Notes: generated by a model from the sequence alone, not told the origin. 64,000 bases of DNA from Laguncularia racemosa (GCA_037954665.1 JBBMOL010000016.1:7688001-7752000); one strand, 5' to 3'; shown: positions 36,788-51,400, counted from the stretch's first letter. Numbers and translations are program-made.

Positions 36788-39700
36788 CTAAGTCCAAATC
36801 AAAGTGAAGAACATTAAGGGGTCTCCCACAAGCTTAGATGATCCACATCTTAGGTTCAATGTGAGATTATTGAGATTAAGTAGGTTTGGGTATACTAACT
36901 ACAAGTTTCAGCACTAACTAGAAGGTTTTGATGCTAGAGATAATTTTAAAGTTGAAAAACACAACTTTTGGAGCTCTTAGTGGGGCGATAAAGCTTGTAG
37001 AAAGGAGGTGAAGTTCTTCAAAGGAAAATGATTTTACCTAATCTTGAAATGGAGATATATAGTGATTTTAAGGTGTTTAAGATCCTTAAATGGTTGATTA
37101 ACGGACTTTAGCATGCTAGTGCACAAACCCACTAATGTTGCCACCTATAGATGATTTTGCAATGTGAATTTTTTTATTTAAAAAAAAAAAGTTGTAGGCA
37201 TGTTAAATGCATTGTTCCACATAGGTTTAGACAAGCAAATTTGAGATGGAAGCTTGAGATTACAAATTGGATGAGTCCCCATGCTTGCCACCAATTACAT
37301 GTGCCATTTGAAGACTACGCTTGTTTTGATTTGTAAAATTTAATGCTACATAATGTTTGAAAGGTGTTTTGTATGATGATTTGTTGGATAGATGATTTTG
37401 GTACCAATTGTTGCAGAATTGAGGTTTTAGTGAATAATCCTTACATAACTACTGACTTGGGTGAAAAATGAACATTTTGAAGTGGATGGGAGACACTTTC
37501 CAGCAAAGTTAATGATAGTTTGAAGTGGAAATTTGGGTTGATTTGAAGTTTATTTGATAATATAAGGCCTGGATAAAGATTGATAAGTTAAAGGATGAAA
37601 TAAGATGAGAAATTGCATATTAATTCTAATAATTTAAACCGCCACTTTTATTATGCTTTCCATGATTAAATCTGAACAATTGTGTTTGATTATGTTAAAT
37701 TTAAGTTAATCATAGCTATAATATGTTAAATGAATAATCCTATGCTGATTAGATGTGAAATGATGTATAAAAATCAAATTGGAGTTGTGTTAATTGCATG
37801 ACTAGATGTTATCATGATATTTGGACATTTTAGACTGCTTTAGGAATATTTATGTGTTTACTTTGCTTAAAATCTGAATCTAGATGATGATTTAGGAAGT
37901 AGAAATGACTAGAAACAAGTGGGCTTTGTAGTGGATTGATTTGGAGTTGAATTGAGTAAAATATGAGGCTTTAAAGAGGAAATTCATAATTAAGTTGATT
38001 TGTAAATTTTAGGAGGCCTAAAATGACTAAAATATGGATTTTAAAGATAAATTAGGCGAGGAAAGTGATTGGGATTAATTTAGCTTTGGTTTGACTCAAA
38101 ATTTGAAGTCAAAATGAAAGTTATAAACATTTGAAATTAGTAGGCTTTTAGAAAATTAAAATGGATAGATTGGCATAATATTATGATGATTTAAAAAACT
38201 TTAGGTCAAGGTTAGCCCAAACCTAAGCTGGCCCACTCAAATAGGTCTATAGACTAACTCAATGCCCTTCCCTATAGGTGGTCTATAAAATAACTCCTAA
38301 TTGGCATAATTGGGCCTAAATGGCTAGGCTAATTAAATTAGACCCAATTGGGAAGTGAGTGTGTATAGGAATTCTAGTTAAGTTTAATTGGAACCAAATA
38401 AACCCAATGGGCTTTATCAAGAAAAAACAAGCATAACGTCTAAAATTAATTAAAGACCTAAAATGAGCTAGATTTGGACATGACAATTTAAATGGGTCTA
38501 AGAGTAATAAATAGAACCCACCAAATCATAATAGACCCAAGTTAAATATAATGGACTAAGATAGGTTACTTAGACCTAGCCCAATTGGACTTAGTCTAAT
38601 CAATTTGGGCTAAGCAAATTAATTAAGCATAAACAAATTGAATCAGGCCTAGACATATCAATTAGAGCCCTATACACCTAATTGGGTAAAGTAATTAGAA
38701 TCAATATAATTAAGTTCCAATTGAATGGATTTTCATCAATTAATAGGTTAATTAACTTAATTAGAGCTAGTAGGGCCAATTCCAAAGATAATTGGATCCA
38801 CTTTTCTTTAGAACCCAAAATCTTAACTAGGCCTTAATAGGAGACACCTAGTAATGGACTTAGCCAATAGAATAACTTAATGGGCCTAAGCCCAATAGGC
38901 TTAACCTTAAGGAGTAAATAAAGTAAAACCCAATTGGATAATTATATTAATAATTGAAATTGTAATTACCTAAATTGGGTTAATAAATAAATGTTAAATA
39001 ATATAGGCCAAATTTAGCTAAAAAGCTCCTTAGGCGTTCTTACCCCTTTATGGGCCCATAACTAGTATGGGTCTTAGTTAATCTAAACCAATCTTAGTAT
39101 AGTAACCAAGTTAATTAAAATAACTTACTGACTCCAATTTTTCTCTTAATGCATAAAAAGCGAATAATCATGTTTGGTTAGACTTCACCTTTAACTCGAG
39201 AATCTTCAACCTTATAAGTCAGCGGTAACATGCACGTTACCTGCTAGAATAAGAAATTTTAACTAAACTAATAATCAAACTTAGCTAAGTATATAGATGT
39301 TGCTTATGCATGGTCATCTTAAGTTAATGAGTGATGCTTTAGGCTTGAACTATGGTTATGGTCTTAGTTTAGTAACCTCGGTAATTAGGTGCTTACACAA
39401 TTAAGGCATCGTTAGGAATGTAACCGAGGTGATTCGTAATAAGGTACCCACCCTGACCAGCCCAATAAAAACCTTATATGGTCAAACCCTATAAGGTTTA
39501 TGATCGGGTTTTGGGATATGAAATAAAACTTGATAGGGTTTAGGGTTGGGTTACAGGATTTAGAAAAAACCTAACGGAAAAACCTGACCTAATTTTTTTA
39601 AAATTAATATTATAATTTATAATTAATATATTTTATTTTATTATTTTTATATTTTTAATCAATATATTTTTATATTTAATTTCTCTTCTTTCCATCACAA

Positions 39701-40764
39701 GTAGATTAATAATAGATTAAAGAAATAAAATATGAAAATAAGTTGAAGTATGAAAAAAAAAAAAAGATTTAATCGTCATTCGAGTCGGGTTTAGGTCACT
39801 TCATTTGTTAATCGGATCGAGTTTGGGTTGGGTACCAAAAAAACCTATTAGATTGGGTGGATTTTAGGTATATAAATCCTTTACCAGGTCAGGTTCAAAT
39901 TTCAATGAACCTATCCTAAACCTAACTCGTTTACATCCTTCGACATCGCTTGACGAGTAGCTGATAACTAGATACACATCGGATAACAAACGCTACAATT
40001 GAAGAGAAGGTATATCAAGAGTTGCTTAGGGTTATAGGTTTTAAAGGGCAATACGATATAGCTAGACTGTGACTAGGGAAGATCGCATAATGGTGATGAC
40101 ACTCAGACAAAACTACTTAGTTTTGGTTTAATGATGTTAAGTCTAGCAGCTCCCATTAACCCTCGATTATCATTATGATGGTATTAAACCTGAAGTCCCC
40201 AATATGTTGTTTGGAGTTATGAGTTCTTCTATATTGATTGTTTAAATTAATTTAGGTAAATATAAACTATATGATTATTTGTAGCATTAGAATGCAAGTT
40301 TGCTTGACATATGTTGTATTTACATTACTGTTATATTAGGTCTCTTTTGGCTTACTTTTCTTTTTTAGGTGAGGACTTATTGATGGATCCTTTATACAAT
40401 TCCATGGAATATGTCTCCAAGGAGAAGTTCTAGGGTGACAATGAGGTGATAGACAATGTGGACTATTTCTGATCTTGTTTACTTTCTTTTATGCAGACTT
40501 CTATGCCATATTATATTTTACTTATTTAACGTTTGTACTTATTATAGGCTCCTTAGACCATAGGACCTAGAAACACTAATCCATACTTGCAATCATATTA
40601 TTTTCAAAATCAAATGGATCATCAAATATTCTCAAAATCTAAACAATGATTTCAAAGTCTTAATACTGATTTAAAAACTCATTTTGTAATTTAGAGCTTT
40701 GCATATTTTGCTGAAATAGGTTAGTGGTGAACTGTCATCACCATAGAGTTTTAAGGGTGTGACA
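36788..40764 (+). repeat. Repeat X, copy 1 (5'-truncated)
   Basis: Matches 49,070-51,202 plus 56,443-57,720. It lacks the first roughly 660 bp present in copy 2 (48,406-49,070). The right end TTAAGGGTGTGACA is a common form of LTR end. Contains a small TIR element at 39,412-39,943 not found in the other copies. The open frames inside are short and without motifs. Confidence 0.75.
39412..39943. mobile_element. Small TIR element in repeat X
   Basis: About 530 bp, absent from the equivalent places near 43,935 and 56,880. Ends are TTAGGAATGTAACCG and, on the other strand, TCGAAGGATGTAAACG. CATCG flanks it on both sides (39,407-39,411 and 39,944-39,948). Internal ACCCGACTC-type and GGGTTGGGT sequences are typical of non-autonomous TIR elements. 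It has no genes. Superfamily not assigned. Confidence 0.6.
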
Positions 40765-40943
40765 ATTGAAGTGGGTTGAATGGATAATCTAGATCGATTT
40801 TATGGTTGAGTCATGTTGAACCGAGTTAGATTGTACGGGTCAACTTAGTTTTGATAACACTGGTTTTTATTCCTTAAAAAAAATAGTTAACTAAATAAAG
40901 TTTATAATTATAATAACAATTTATTTTTTACTTAAAAACAAAA
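40765..40943. repeat. Fragment like GH3 first intron, copy 1
   Basis: AGTGGGTTGAA, then ATTATAATAACAATTTATTTT and ACTTAAAAACAAAATG, correspond to 21,576-21,720 inside the probable GH3 5'-UTR intron. The same fragment recurs at 57,721-57,903. No GH3 coding sequence follows. Confidence 0.7.
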
Positions 40944-40979
40944 TGTGCCCCACTCCCCTCCCTCGTGGCCCATTGCGTG

Positions 40980-41950
40980 GTTTTACGTCTATCTTGCTTA
41001 TTTTTAAATATTGACTCCACTGATGGCCTCAAAAGCATATACCATATATAAAAAGAAAGTTTTTTGCATTATTAAATTGTTCAACATAACTTTTTTGATA
41101 ATTTTTTTTATTTTTATAATTTTCCATTGATTTCATGGTTACCCAATTGTCCGTACTCTGCTCCATATGAGTCATCTCACTGTCTTGCTCATTTTTAAAT
41201 AGTGACTCTATCCATGTCCTTAAAAGCACATACCATATATCAAAAAAGTTTCTCATCAATTTATTAAGTCGTTCAGTATAACTTTTTAATGATTTCTTTC
41301 TATTTTATAATTTTCCATTGATTTCATGGTTACCAAATTGTCCATTCCATATGTGTCATCTTGCATCTGTCTTGCTTATTTTTAAATAGTGACTTTATCC
41401 AAGTCCTCAAAAGCATATGGTATATATAAAAAATTTCTTGTAAGGTTCCTCCATTTATCAAATTGCTCAGTATAACTTTTTTGATGGTTTCTTTCAATTT
41501 TTATAATTTTCCACTAATTTCATGGTTACCAAATTGTCCATTCCATATGTGTTATTCCGCATCTGTCTTGTTTATTTTAAATAGTGACTTGATTCATGTC
41601 CTTAAAAGCATATCCATATGTTATTAATAAAAAAAAAAAAACAAGTTTCTTACAGGGGTTCCTCCATTTATTAAATGTTCATTATAACTTTTTTGCCAAT
41701 TTCTTTCTAATTTTATATTTTTACATTGATATTATAGTTACCAAAATGTCTAGTTCCATATGTGTCATCTTGCATTTGTCTTGCTTATTTTAAAAAGTTA
41801 CTCTATTCATCTCCTCAAAAGCATATGCTAGATAGAGTTTCTTATAAGGGTTTCTTCATTTTTTTAATTTGTTCAATATAAGCTTTTTGATGATTTCTTT
41901 CTATTTGTTATAAGTTTCCACTGATTTCAAGGTTACTGAATTGTCGTCCC
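40980..41950. repeat. Tandem array, about 190-bp unit, five copies
   Basis: The marker TCTTGCTTATTTTTAAATAG or close variants occurs at 40,992, 41,183, 41,370, 41,566 and 41,779, a spacing of 187-213 bp. Other shared words are CAAAAGCATAT, CCATTTATTAAATTG, TTTTCCATTGATTTCATGG and AAATTGTCCATTCCATATG. Short open frames on both strands here are array artefacts. Confidence 0.9.
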
Positions 41951-42350
41951 GTGTTTTACTGTATACTTGGTCAATTAAAATTTGTTTTTCCACCCGTGTA
42001 TTTGTATTGCTGCTAAGAAATAGGTAGATAAGTGGAAATTGGACAATGGATTGTAGGATTTAGTAATAAGAGAGTTACTGATATTAATGATATTGAAGGA
42101 GAGTGGAATAGGAGAAACCAAGATGTAATCCGCTTATGTAAGGTTAAATTTGAGTGGAAATGATAATTGTGGATATTTTAAATGAAGGTGATGTTAGTGG
42201 AAAATTTTTTATTTTTAAATCCAACTAATTTTTCTTCAAAATAAAAAAATGGTATATTGAGTGAAAATTAAAGTAATATAATTCAAAAACTCCTAAAAGC
42301 AACATCTAATTTATTAAAGGGAGATTTTAGCATCTTTAGTGCACCTTATA

Positions 42351-43364
42351 TATATATATTTAATTTGAATTTACAAAAAAAAAAAAAAACCTTTGTCATC
42401 TCTTGAAATAGCTTTTTAAACTATAATTTTAGTTATGCCATGTATTATAAATGTAAAATACTCTCAAGAGTACTATAATTTTTCCATGAACTCTTTTGCC
42501 ACATTCACTTTTTATTAGTAGGATTTGTTAAAATCTTGTGAGCTCTAAATAACCACTAGAAGGAAAGTCTCTAATAAAAAGAAAAAACTGTTTTCTCTCT
42601 TTTTCTTTTCTTTTTTTTTAAAAAGAAAATTAAATGCAGCTATTGCAAATTGTTATTGTAGTTGCTTGCCACTTTTTTTTTTTTTTTGTCGATTTTGATC
42701 ATAAATAGCAGAAATAGGAAATGACTAAGAGTAGGGTGCTTAGTAACTGCAAAGAGCTTGATTTGATATCAGCTTGCTCCTTTCCATTCTCATTCTCTCC
42801 CCAATCTCTCTTTTCTCCCACCACCTTTTCTCTCTCTCTCTCTCTCTCTACAACTCCTCATCAATTCCATCAAATGTGTTCATAGAATTCATCTCAACAA
42901 GTTCGTGTGAACAACTATGTGTAAATATGCTAATGCTGGGATTTACAAAAAGTTTCCATCTTTTTCAATTTTGTTCAATGTGGTTTCATGGGTAGTAATT
43001 AATATTTGCTAATTTTTAGAAAAAAAAAAGAGATCAAATTTTGTGAAGCAGGTTTTTATTTATCTATATTATTTAAGCCTTTGCACCTAATTTGGTGTCT
43101 TATATACTTTAGCAAAATAAAATACTTATTAAATTGCTAAAATCTCCTCCACTTGCAATTATAACAACAAAAAGCAATCACTAACTAGCCACTACAAACA
43201 CTAACCATTAGCCAAATATGATGAAAACTTAGAGTCTTTTTAAAATTTTATAAGTTGCTCAATATTGATCTTTGGAACATTCCTTTATCTATTATTATAA
43301 CTTTTCTTTATGAAACTATGTTAAAAACATTTGGACCTACTTCTCTTTATGGCTCAATATCTTA
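42351..43364. other. Unannotated stretch with CT microsatellite
   Basis: A (CT)n run lies at about 42,828-42,850 in a pyrimidine-rich stretch. An open frame at 42,774-42,995 overlaps it but is low-complexity. No gene is supported. Confidence 0.4.
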
Positions 43365-44480
43365 CTTGAGCTTTAGTAGAAAACACATAATAATGGACTT
43401 AATTAATAGGAGGAACTTAATGGGCTTAAGCCCAATAGACTTAACCATAAGAAATAAGTGATAACTTGATTTAATAATTAGAATAATAATTGACGGTTGT
43501 TATAACCCGTATCGGCTTAATCAATAAAAACCAAGTATATGGGCCAAATTTAGCTAAAAAGCCAATTGGGCCTTTTTACCCATTGTGGAGCCCCTTACTA
43601 GTATGAGCCTTGCCTAGTTAAACCAAACCTAGTTTAATGATCAAGTTGATTTAAAATAACTTACCGAGTTTGATTTCCTCTCTTAATGCATAAAATCGAA
43701 TAATTTTGCTTAATGGGAATTGACCTTTAACTTGGGAATTTTTTACCTTCTAGATATGCATTAACATGTGTGTTGCTTGCTTTGATAGAAATAATAACCA
43801 AATTAATAATCAAACTTAGCTAAGTAACTAGTTACTACTAATGCATACTTGTTTCTAGTCAGCAGGTGATACCCTAAGCTTGGAACTAAAGTTGTAGTCC
43901 TGATGTTAATAATTTTAGTTGTTACGCGCTTAAGCCATCAAGGAATGACTCGATGGGTAGCTAGTAGCTGAAATCGTGCTAGATAATAGGCATTGTAAAC
44001 AAAGAAAAGGTATATTAAGAGTCTTCCAAGGATATGGGTCTTGATAGATGATACGATATAGTTGAACTACAATCAGTAAGTATTACATAATGGTAATGAC
44101 ACCTAGATGAGGCTACTTAGGTTCGTTTTCTTGATGTAGAGTTTGATTGCTCCCATCAACTCCCGATTACTGCTATAGAAGCATTGGATCATAGGTCCTT
44201 CGTCTTGTTGTTTAGAGTCATGAGTAATTCGTGTTGTTTGTTTATTACACTACTAAGTGATAATTATAAATTGAATGATTGTCTATTGCATTAGAAGGTA
44301 AGCCTACTTCACTTCTTCTTATGCCTACATTACTATTGTACCAAGTCTTTTGGCTCACTTTTCTCTTTTTCAAGTGAGGACTTACTTATGGATCCACTTT
44401 ACAATTTTATAAGGTACCACTCTAAGGAGGAGCTCTAAGGAGATGATGAGGACTTAGTTGATTTCATATCATTACTTAAT
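43365..44480 (+). repeat. Repeat X, copy 3 (partial)
   Basis: Diverged partner of 38,850-40,450 and 56,450-57,370, with shared words such as GGGCCAAATTTAGCTAAAAAGC and ACGATATAG, and GTGAGGACTTA. Non-coding. Confidence 0.75.
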
Positions 44481-45462
44481 GACTGATATAAAAACAAAAT
44501 TACCTAGAAAAAAAAAAAACCTCCTTAAGTATATGAAATGGATTTCGAAAATGATAAGTGATACCAAAGAAATAATAACTAATTAAATCCTTTTTGTATC
44601 AAGTAAAATTTTTCTTGACTTATTGACTTGTATATATATATAAAAGGTAGAAAAATAGTTCAAATCATGGACCGAACCAAATCGAACTATTTTTTTATGT
44701 TTGAAAAATTTACGAACCAAATCGTATGGTTAAACAAAAATTCTTTTTAGTTTATTTTAAGGTCTCAAAAGGAGGTAAGGATAGTGAAATTGGGATGTTC
44801 TAATGTGTAAATCTAATAAAAAAGAAGATATTAACTTATAATTCTTGCACCATTATTGTGGTGATTAATTGCAAGGAAATGGTTAATTGTGTTTTTACTA
44901 CTATTTATACTTTACCAAATCTCAACTCTAAAGAATAAGGAATAGATTTTACACACGAACAAAATTATCCAATAATATACTATTCGATTAGATTTGATTC
45001 AAGGAATAACTATACCAAATTAACTATGCCTATTCATTTTCCTTGTCATTATGACCACCATAACATTTTAGGTATGTCCGCTGTTTGTTACCTTTTTCCT
45101 TTTACATTTATATATCTCTTTGCATAAGAATTATGTGTTATGATTTACTATAGCTAGCTAGGATTGCCACTAATAATAGTTAAATTTTAAAGCGTGTTTT
45201 GATATGGTGGGTCCTCGTGGGCACTTATTAGCTACTCAAAAAGGAAAACGAAACAAATTTTTTTTTTTGGTATTTATTTTTTGATAAAGTATATAAATAT
45301 AATGGAACGTCAAATTTTTTTCTTTTATCTTATTAAGCTTGTTAGTTAGTGTTTCAAAATATTCATTAACAATATATATATATATATATATAAGAGAGAG
45401 AGAGAGAGAGAGAGAGAGTTGTGCATGCATGTAATTGAATTCTCTTATTAATCATCAGCATC
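44481..45462. other. Unannotated stretch with AT/GA microsatellite
   Basis: An (AT)n run followed by (GA)n lies at about 45,371-45,418. The minus-strand open frame there is repeat-derived. A patch of GAACCAAATCG sequence near 44,675-44,720 resembles the inner part of hAT-like elements. No gene. Confidence 0.4.
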
Positions 45463-45492
45463 TCTTTTAATTTCATCTTCAATCTCTAGTTT

Positions 45493-47623
45493 TATAACGG
45501 TCCAAAACCCAAGACATCACAACCCGCCATGTATCATTATTAATTAGTGACATATTAAGGCTTTTAACTAGTCTAAAATCATAAATATTTATATATCTCT
45601 ATAGTATAAAATAAAATCATCAATTTCTCAAATGTTACACATGCATATTTTCTATTTACTTGATAATATACATAAGTATAAAATTTCCTATATTATCTAA
45701 AATCTAATCCAATTTAATCATTACATGTCTCAATACTCTAACATTGAACCTGTTCCCAAAGAAGAGGTCATGATCACCACATATAAGCTCATATAATACT
45801 TGAAAAAAAATTCCCCAACCGAGTGAGTTAATGTCGAGTACGCAAGTACCACAAGCACATGTATGTGTCACCCAACTCACAACAAACATGCACATAAGAA
45901 TGCACAATAATAATATAACTAATTCATTTATTATCTTTATATTAGCCAACAAACATCATAGGGGTACTCATGATCCCTCCACATCATATAATACCTATAT
46001 ATAATCTTATATTAGGAACTATCACATCTGACCCCAACCATCTAACTGATATCGAGAACTACTACCTCCGACCCTAATATCCCTAAAATCTACCTCAAAT
46101 CATTTTAGTGTAGAATTCCACTAAGGACAAATACCGTATATTGACTATTGGGGTGCCCCCTAGAGATTTGCCACCTCTAGCCCCTAGGCCAAGCTACACA
46201 CAAACAACAAACAAGTTCTTAACCAAATCATTAATTAGTCCCATTCAATTTCTATTAACATCACACACAAATAGCAAACACAATAAACACGTACCTGGAA
46301 CGAGCTTTTAACGGTTAATTAGAACTCCACAACTTTAAGTTCTAATAATGACATATTACATGATAATCAATAATTATCATAACTAAACTTAACTATCTAT
46401 TACATTTCTTACAATTAACTAACTTAATTCCTATCAAATACTTATTCTTTATTTACAATTTTCTATATTCATCAAGTTGTCGTTACTAATATATTTATTT
46501 ATTTTATTATAATAATGTAATTATAGATAATATACTACCGAATAGTTAAATTGTAAAAATACAATTTACATACACAAATTAGAATATTGGTTTAATAGTT
46601 AATGTTGTTTACAAAACAAAGTGAATTAATTAATAAAGCATTTTTATAGTATTTTATTTTATATTAATTTTATTATTATTTTCTACCAAAAAAAAAAAGT
46701 TGGTTGTTAATTTGTGGCAAGTGTAGTTGCATTTTGGTTGCTCTTTAGTTACAACTTTGACAACTATAGTTGCCATTGGTTGCAATTATAATTTCTATTG
46801 GTTGCAACTTTAATTACTCTTTAGTTACAACTTTGGTTGCAACTCTCGCTAGAACTCTAGTTGCAACTTGGGTTGATCTTTGGTTTGTGGCATAACCACC
46901 TAAAATCATGTTCTTCTAGGAAAACTTCTAAGCCCTATTTACATAATGAAATCAAACAACAAAAGTTCCTATTATTTCAGTCGAGACTTCATTTTTCAAT
47001 GAGATTATGACTTTTTAATTTATGATTAAACAACATCCATAGTTTATTCCTTAAATCGTATTTGTGTAGTCATAATAATTTAGAATAATGACTGATTCCC
47101 CTCTTATTAACAAATTCAAACTATTGCATCTCAATAAGAAATTTCTTCTTTCTAATTCTCCAAATTCAATCTTTTAACAACACTAAATCCAAGATTAACA
47201 CTTCAACACCACAATCCCCCTAAATTAGAGTAAAAACACATGTATCCTACAAGAATTGCATGACTTACTTGATCGAATCACTCCAACAGTTACAACTTGC
47301 ATCCACTCCTTCTAACGCTTTATGTTTTTTCTATGCCATAATTAAAAAAGAATCAATGGAAAACAATTGGATTACGTCCACTTACCATGTAACTTCTAGA
47401 TTAGATGTGCAATTTTAATGGGGTTTTGGTGTCTCCAACTAGAGTTCTCCTATAGGAGAGGCAAAAATGCAAAATGAAAAGAATGTAGGATTAGGTTTAT
47501 ATGACAAGTATTTATATGCTCATAGTTAAAAAACAAATGTGCCCCTACTTTTGAAGCCTTTTTATTTATTTGTCATTCCCTTAACCTTATTTTTTTATTT
47601 TTACATTATTCATGGGTATTACA
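45493..47623 (-). mobile_element. Solo LTR of Tekay/Del-like family
   Basis: 2,131 bp with AGTTT on both sides (45,488-45,492 and 47,624-47,628). Ends on the plus strand are TATAACGG (TG changed to TA) and GGTATTACA. It is related to the LTR at 59,564-61,613, sharing CCGCCATGT near the left, GGTACTCATGA, and a CCCCTAGG..AAGC segment in the middle. The paralogous unfilled site is at 20,932-20,936. Orientation is set by that related element. No genes. Confidence 0.9.
46700..46890. repeat. Degenerate GGTTGCAACT tandem repeats in solo LTR
   Basis: Repeated GGTTGCAACT / GTTACAACTTTGG words. The related LTR at 59,564-61,613 has a quite different array in the same region (60,743-61,100). Confidence 0.7.
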
Positions 47624-48405
47624 AGTTTCTACACCATTGTTTTGGTCAGTTAACTTTGATTAGTGATTTTTAGTTTAGACCCATGATTTTTTAAAAAGTT
47701 GTAGATGAGCTTTAGAGTTAACCCTTCTCAAGTAAGTGGGAAAAAGACCGTAATAAGTTTCACTACGTTTGGCTAGTAAGTGCACTTGGGGCAACTGGGT
47801 TTCTTTATTTTGTCATCTCACATTTTAATGGTAATGCCTAAGATACATACTTTATCTCTGTCTTAATTCTTAAAAAGCAAATGTTATAGTAGTACTAGAC
47901 CATTTGCAAATATATGGTGATGGGATCAATTTCTCATTATAGTTATTATATATGTATTTTAAGTTGAATTTATTTTATTTTCATTGTCTTTTTGTTTTTA
48001 TTTATATCTCTTTCTACAGTAACTAATAAAATTAGTTTTTATAAATGTTGTCAAACCTCAACCAAAGGTTGATTGGAGATTCGAAAGGGTTCAAGAATCA
48101 AGAGGATCAAACTGGGGTGAAAACGGGTTTAATAAAAATATTAAAATATAATTCATATTTTACTTTTTAAAGTAAGAAAATTATCCATCTTCTTGATATT
48201 TAAAATTTGAGAGCTTTTTTACTTTTTAGTTTTGTTTTTCTTAGGCCTAGTTTTATTTTTTTTAAGTAAATTAATGCATTCATTGGCAAAAAAAAAAAAA
48301 GAAAGAAAAACACTAAAATTAGTGCATTTCAACATGAAAAACCCGGTTAGGACTTTAAAAAATCAGGCTTAAACCAACTAGATCAATTGGGTTTTTACAT
48401 GTCAA
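47624..48405. repeat. Copy of GH3 5'-UTR exon and intron start
   Basis: Together with 45,463-45,492, matches 20,905-21,575. Landmarks are TTTCTACACCATTGTTT, AAGTAAGTGGGAAAAAGAC and GGTGATGGGATCAATTTCTC. It contains an extra roughly 100 bp near 47,800-47,905. There is no GH3 coding sequence after it; repeat X follows at 48,406. Confidence 0.88.
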
Positions 48406-51400
48406 TGTTAATGAAACCCCAAATTAGCAAATAAAGTTAATAGAATTAAAAAGGAAATTTTTGAAGTCAATTGAAAAGGAATTTACAAAGTTGATGAGGA
48501 AATTTTTCCAAAATGACCTTTTTGCCCTTGAACTCAATTTTGTTGAAACTAGCTTTAAATTAGCTTAGTGGCCTTAAATATAGTTCCAAAACCCTAATTA
48601 GGTAAATAAAATCATTAATAAATTATTTGAGTCAATTAGAAAAGAAAAATTAAAGTTTCAAAATCAATTTTACAAAATGACGGAAGGCCCCTAAACTTGG
48701 TTTTACTAAAAGATGACTAAATTTTTCATATAAGTAATTTAATTTGGAGACTTACGCTAAAATATTTTCAGCCCAAATGAAGTGGGAGTAAAATAGTGGG
48801 AAGAATGTTTTATATACCAAAAATAAGTGACACTTGGCAACATATAGTTAACTGGCTTAAACTCTTGTGGTCCCCTCCCTTATCCCTTAACCCTAGGGTT
48901 TTACAACCCTTAAACACCACCACACCCCCCAGCAAGCCCCACCTCCCATTTCATTCTTTTTCCCCCAAGGTAAAACCTTCAAATATTATCTAAAAACCCC
49001 AAACCCTAGCTAAAGCCCTAATTACCATTTAATCTAGTACTAATTTTTTGTTGTTTAATTACTTATTCTATGCCCAAATCAAAGTGAAGAACAATGAGGG
49101 GGTTCCTACAAGCTTGGATGATCCACATCTTGGTTTTAGTATAAGATTATTGAGATTAAGTAGGTTCAACTATGCTAATCACAAGTTTAAGCACTAACCA
49201 AAAGGTTTTGATGCTAGAGATAATTTTGAAGTTGAAAAACACAACTTTTGGAACTCTTAGTGAGGCAGCAAAGCTTTAAGAAAGGAGGTAGTGAAGTTCT
49301 CAAAGGTAAGTGATTTTATCTAATCTTGAAATTGAGATATATAGTGATTTTAGGGTGTTTAAGATCCTTAAATGATTGATTAATGAACTTAAGCATGCTA
49401 GTGGGCAAACCCACTAATGCCACCACCTACAGATGATTTTGGAGTGTGAATTTTGTGCTTTCAAGAAAAAATGAAGTTGTAGGCATGTTAAATGTGATGT
49501 TAGACATAGGTTTAGACAATTAAATTTGAGATGGAAACTTGAGATTGCAAATTGGATGAGTCCCCATGCTTGCCGCCACATACATTTGCCATTTGAAGAC
49601 TATACTTGTCTTGATTTATAATTTTTAATGCTACATAATGTTTGAAAGGTGTTTTGTATGATGATTTGTGGGATAGATTATGATTTTGGTACCAATTGTT
49701 GCATAATTGAGGTTTTGGTGAATAATCTTTACATACCTATTGACTTGGGTGAAAAAAAGAACATTTTAAGGTGAATAGGAGAGAATTTCCAGCAAAGTTA
49801 ATGAAAGTTTGAAGTGTCAATTTGGGTTAATTTAAAGATTATTTGATAATATAAGGTCTAAACAAAGATTGATAGGTTAAAGGATAAAATGAGATGAGAA
49901 ATTGCATATTAATTCTAATAATATGAACTGCCACTTCTATTATGGTTTCCATGATTAAATCTGAACAATTATGTTTGATTATGTTAAATTTAAGGTAATC
50001 AGATCTATAATATGTTAAATGAATAATTTTATGTTGATTGGATGTCAAATGATGTATAGAAATTAAATTGGAGTTAAGATAATTGCATGATTAGATGCTA
50101 TCATGATATCTAGAAGTTCTAGACTGCTTTGGGAATATTTGTGTGTTTATTTTGCTTATAAAGTAGATCTAGAGGGTGATTTGGAAAGTAAAAATGATTA
50201 GGAACAAGTGGGCTTTGGTATTGGTTGATTTGGAGTTGAAATGAGTAAAATCTAGGCTTTTAAAGAGGAAATTCGTAATTTAGCTGATTTGTAAATTTTA
50301 AGATGCCTAAAATGACTAAAATAAGAATTTTAAATATAAATTAGGTAAGGAAAGTGATTAAGATTAATTTAGTTTTGGTTTAACTCAATTTGGAGCTAAA
50401 ATGAGAAGGTTATAAACATTTGAAATTAGTGGGCATTTAGAAAATTAAAATGAAAAAATCAGCATAATATTAAATGATTTAAAAACTTTGGGTCAAGGTC
50501 AACCCTAACCCAAGTTAGTCCACTCAAATAGGTCCATAGAGCAACCAACAGTCTTCCTTATGGGTGATCCACAAAATAACTCTTAATTGGTATAATTAGG
50601 CCTAAATAGTTAAGTTGATTAAATTAGACCAATTGGGAAGTGCGCATGTAAAGGAATTCTAGTTAAGTTTAATTGGAACCAAATGAATCCAATGAGCTTT
50701 ATCAAGACTAAATATGCAAAAGGCCTAAAATTAATTGATGACCTAAAATGAGCTAGATTTAGATATGACAATTTAAATGGGCTAAGAGTAATATGTATAA
50801 CCCACTAAATCATAATAGGCTTAACTTAAACATAATGGACTGGAATATGTTATTTGGACTTAATTGAGCCTAAATAGCCCAACTAGACTTAGTTTAATCA
50901 ATTTGGGGTAAGTAAATTAATTAGGCATAAACAAATCAAATTAGATGTAAACACATGAACTAGAACCTTATACACCTAATTAGGTTCCAATTAAATGAAA
51001 TTATAGCAATTAATTGGTTAATTAAAGATAGTGGACTTAATTCTAACAATGATTGGACCTATTTCTCTTTAAGACCCAAAACCCTAATTAGGCCTTAATA
51101 GGAGACACTTAATAATGAACTTAGCCAATGAAATAACTTAATGGGTCTAAGCCCTATAGGCTTAACCTTATAGAATAAATAAAGTAAAACCCAATTGGAT
51201 AATGTAGAGGGATGAAAATATTACATAAATATAATGGGCTAAGCCCATTGATTGTTTGGCTTGACTCATTGGGTTAGATGATAGGGCCTAATAAGTCTGG
51301 TTTAATTATTGGGATGACTTAAGGAGAATTGGCTTGGTGGGCTCAGAACAAGGATAGTTGGACCAGTCCATTTGCATCCAACCTTTCTCAAGCAAGCTCA

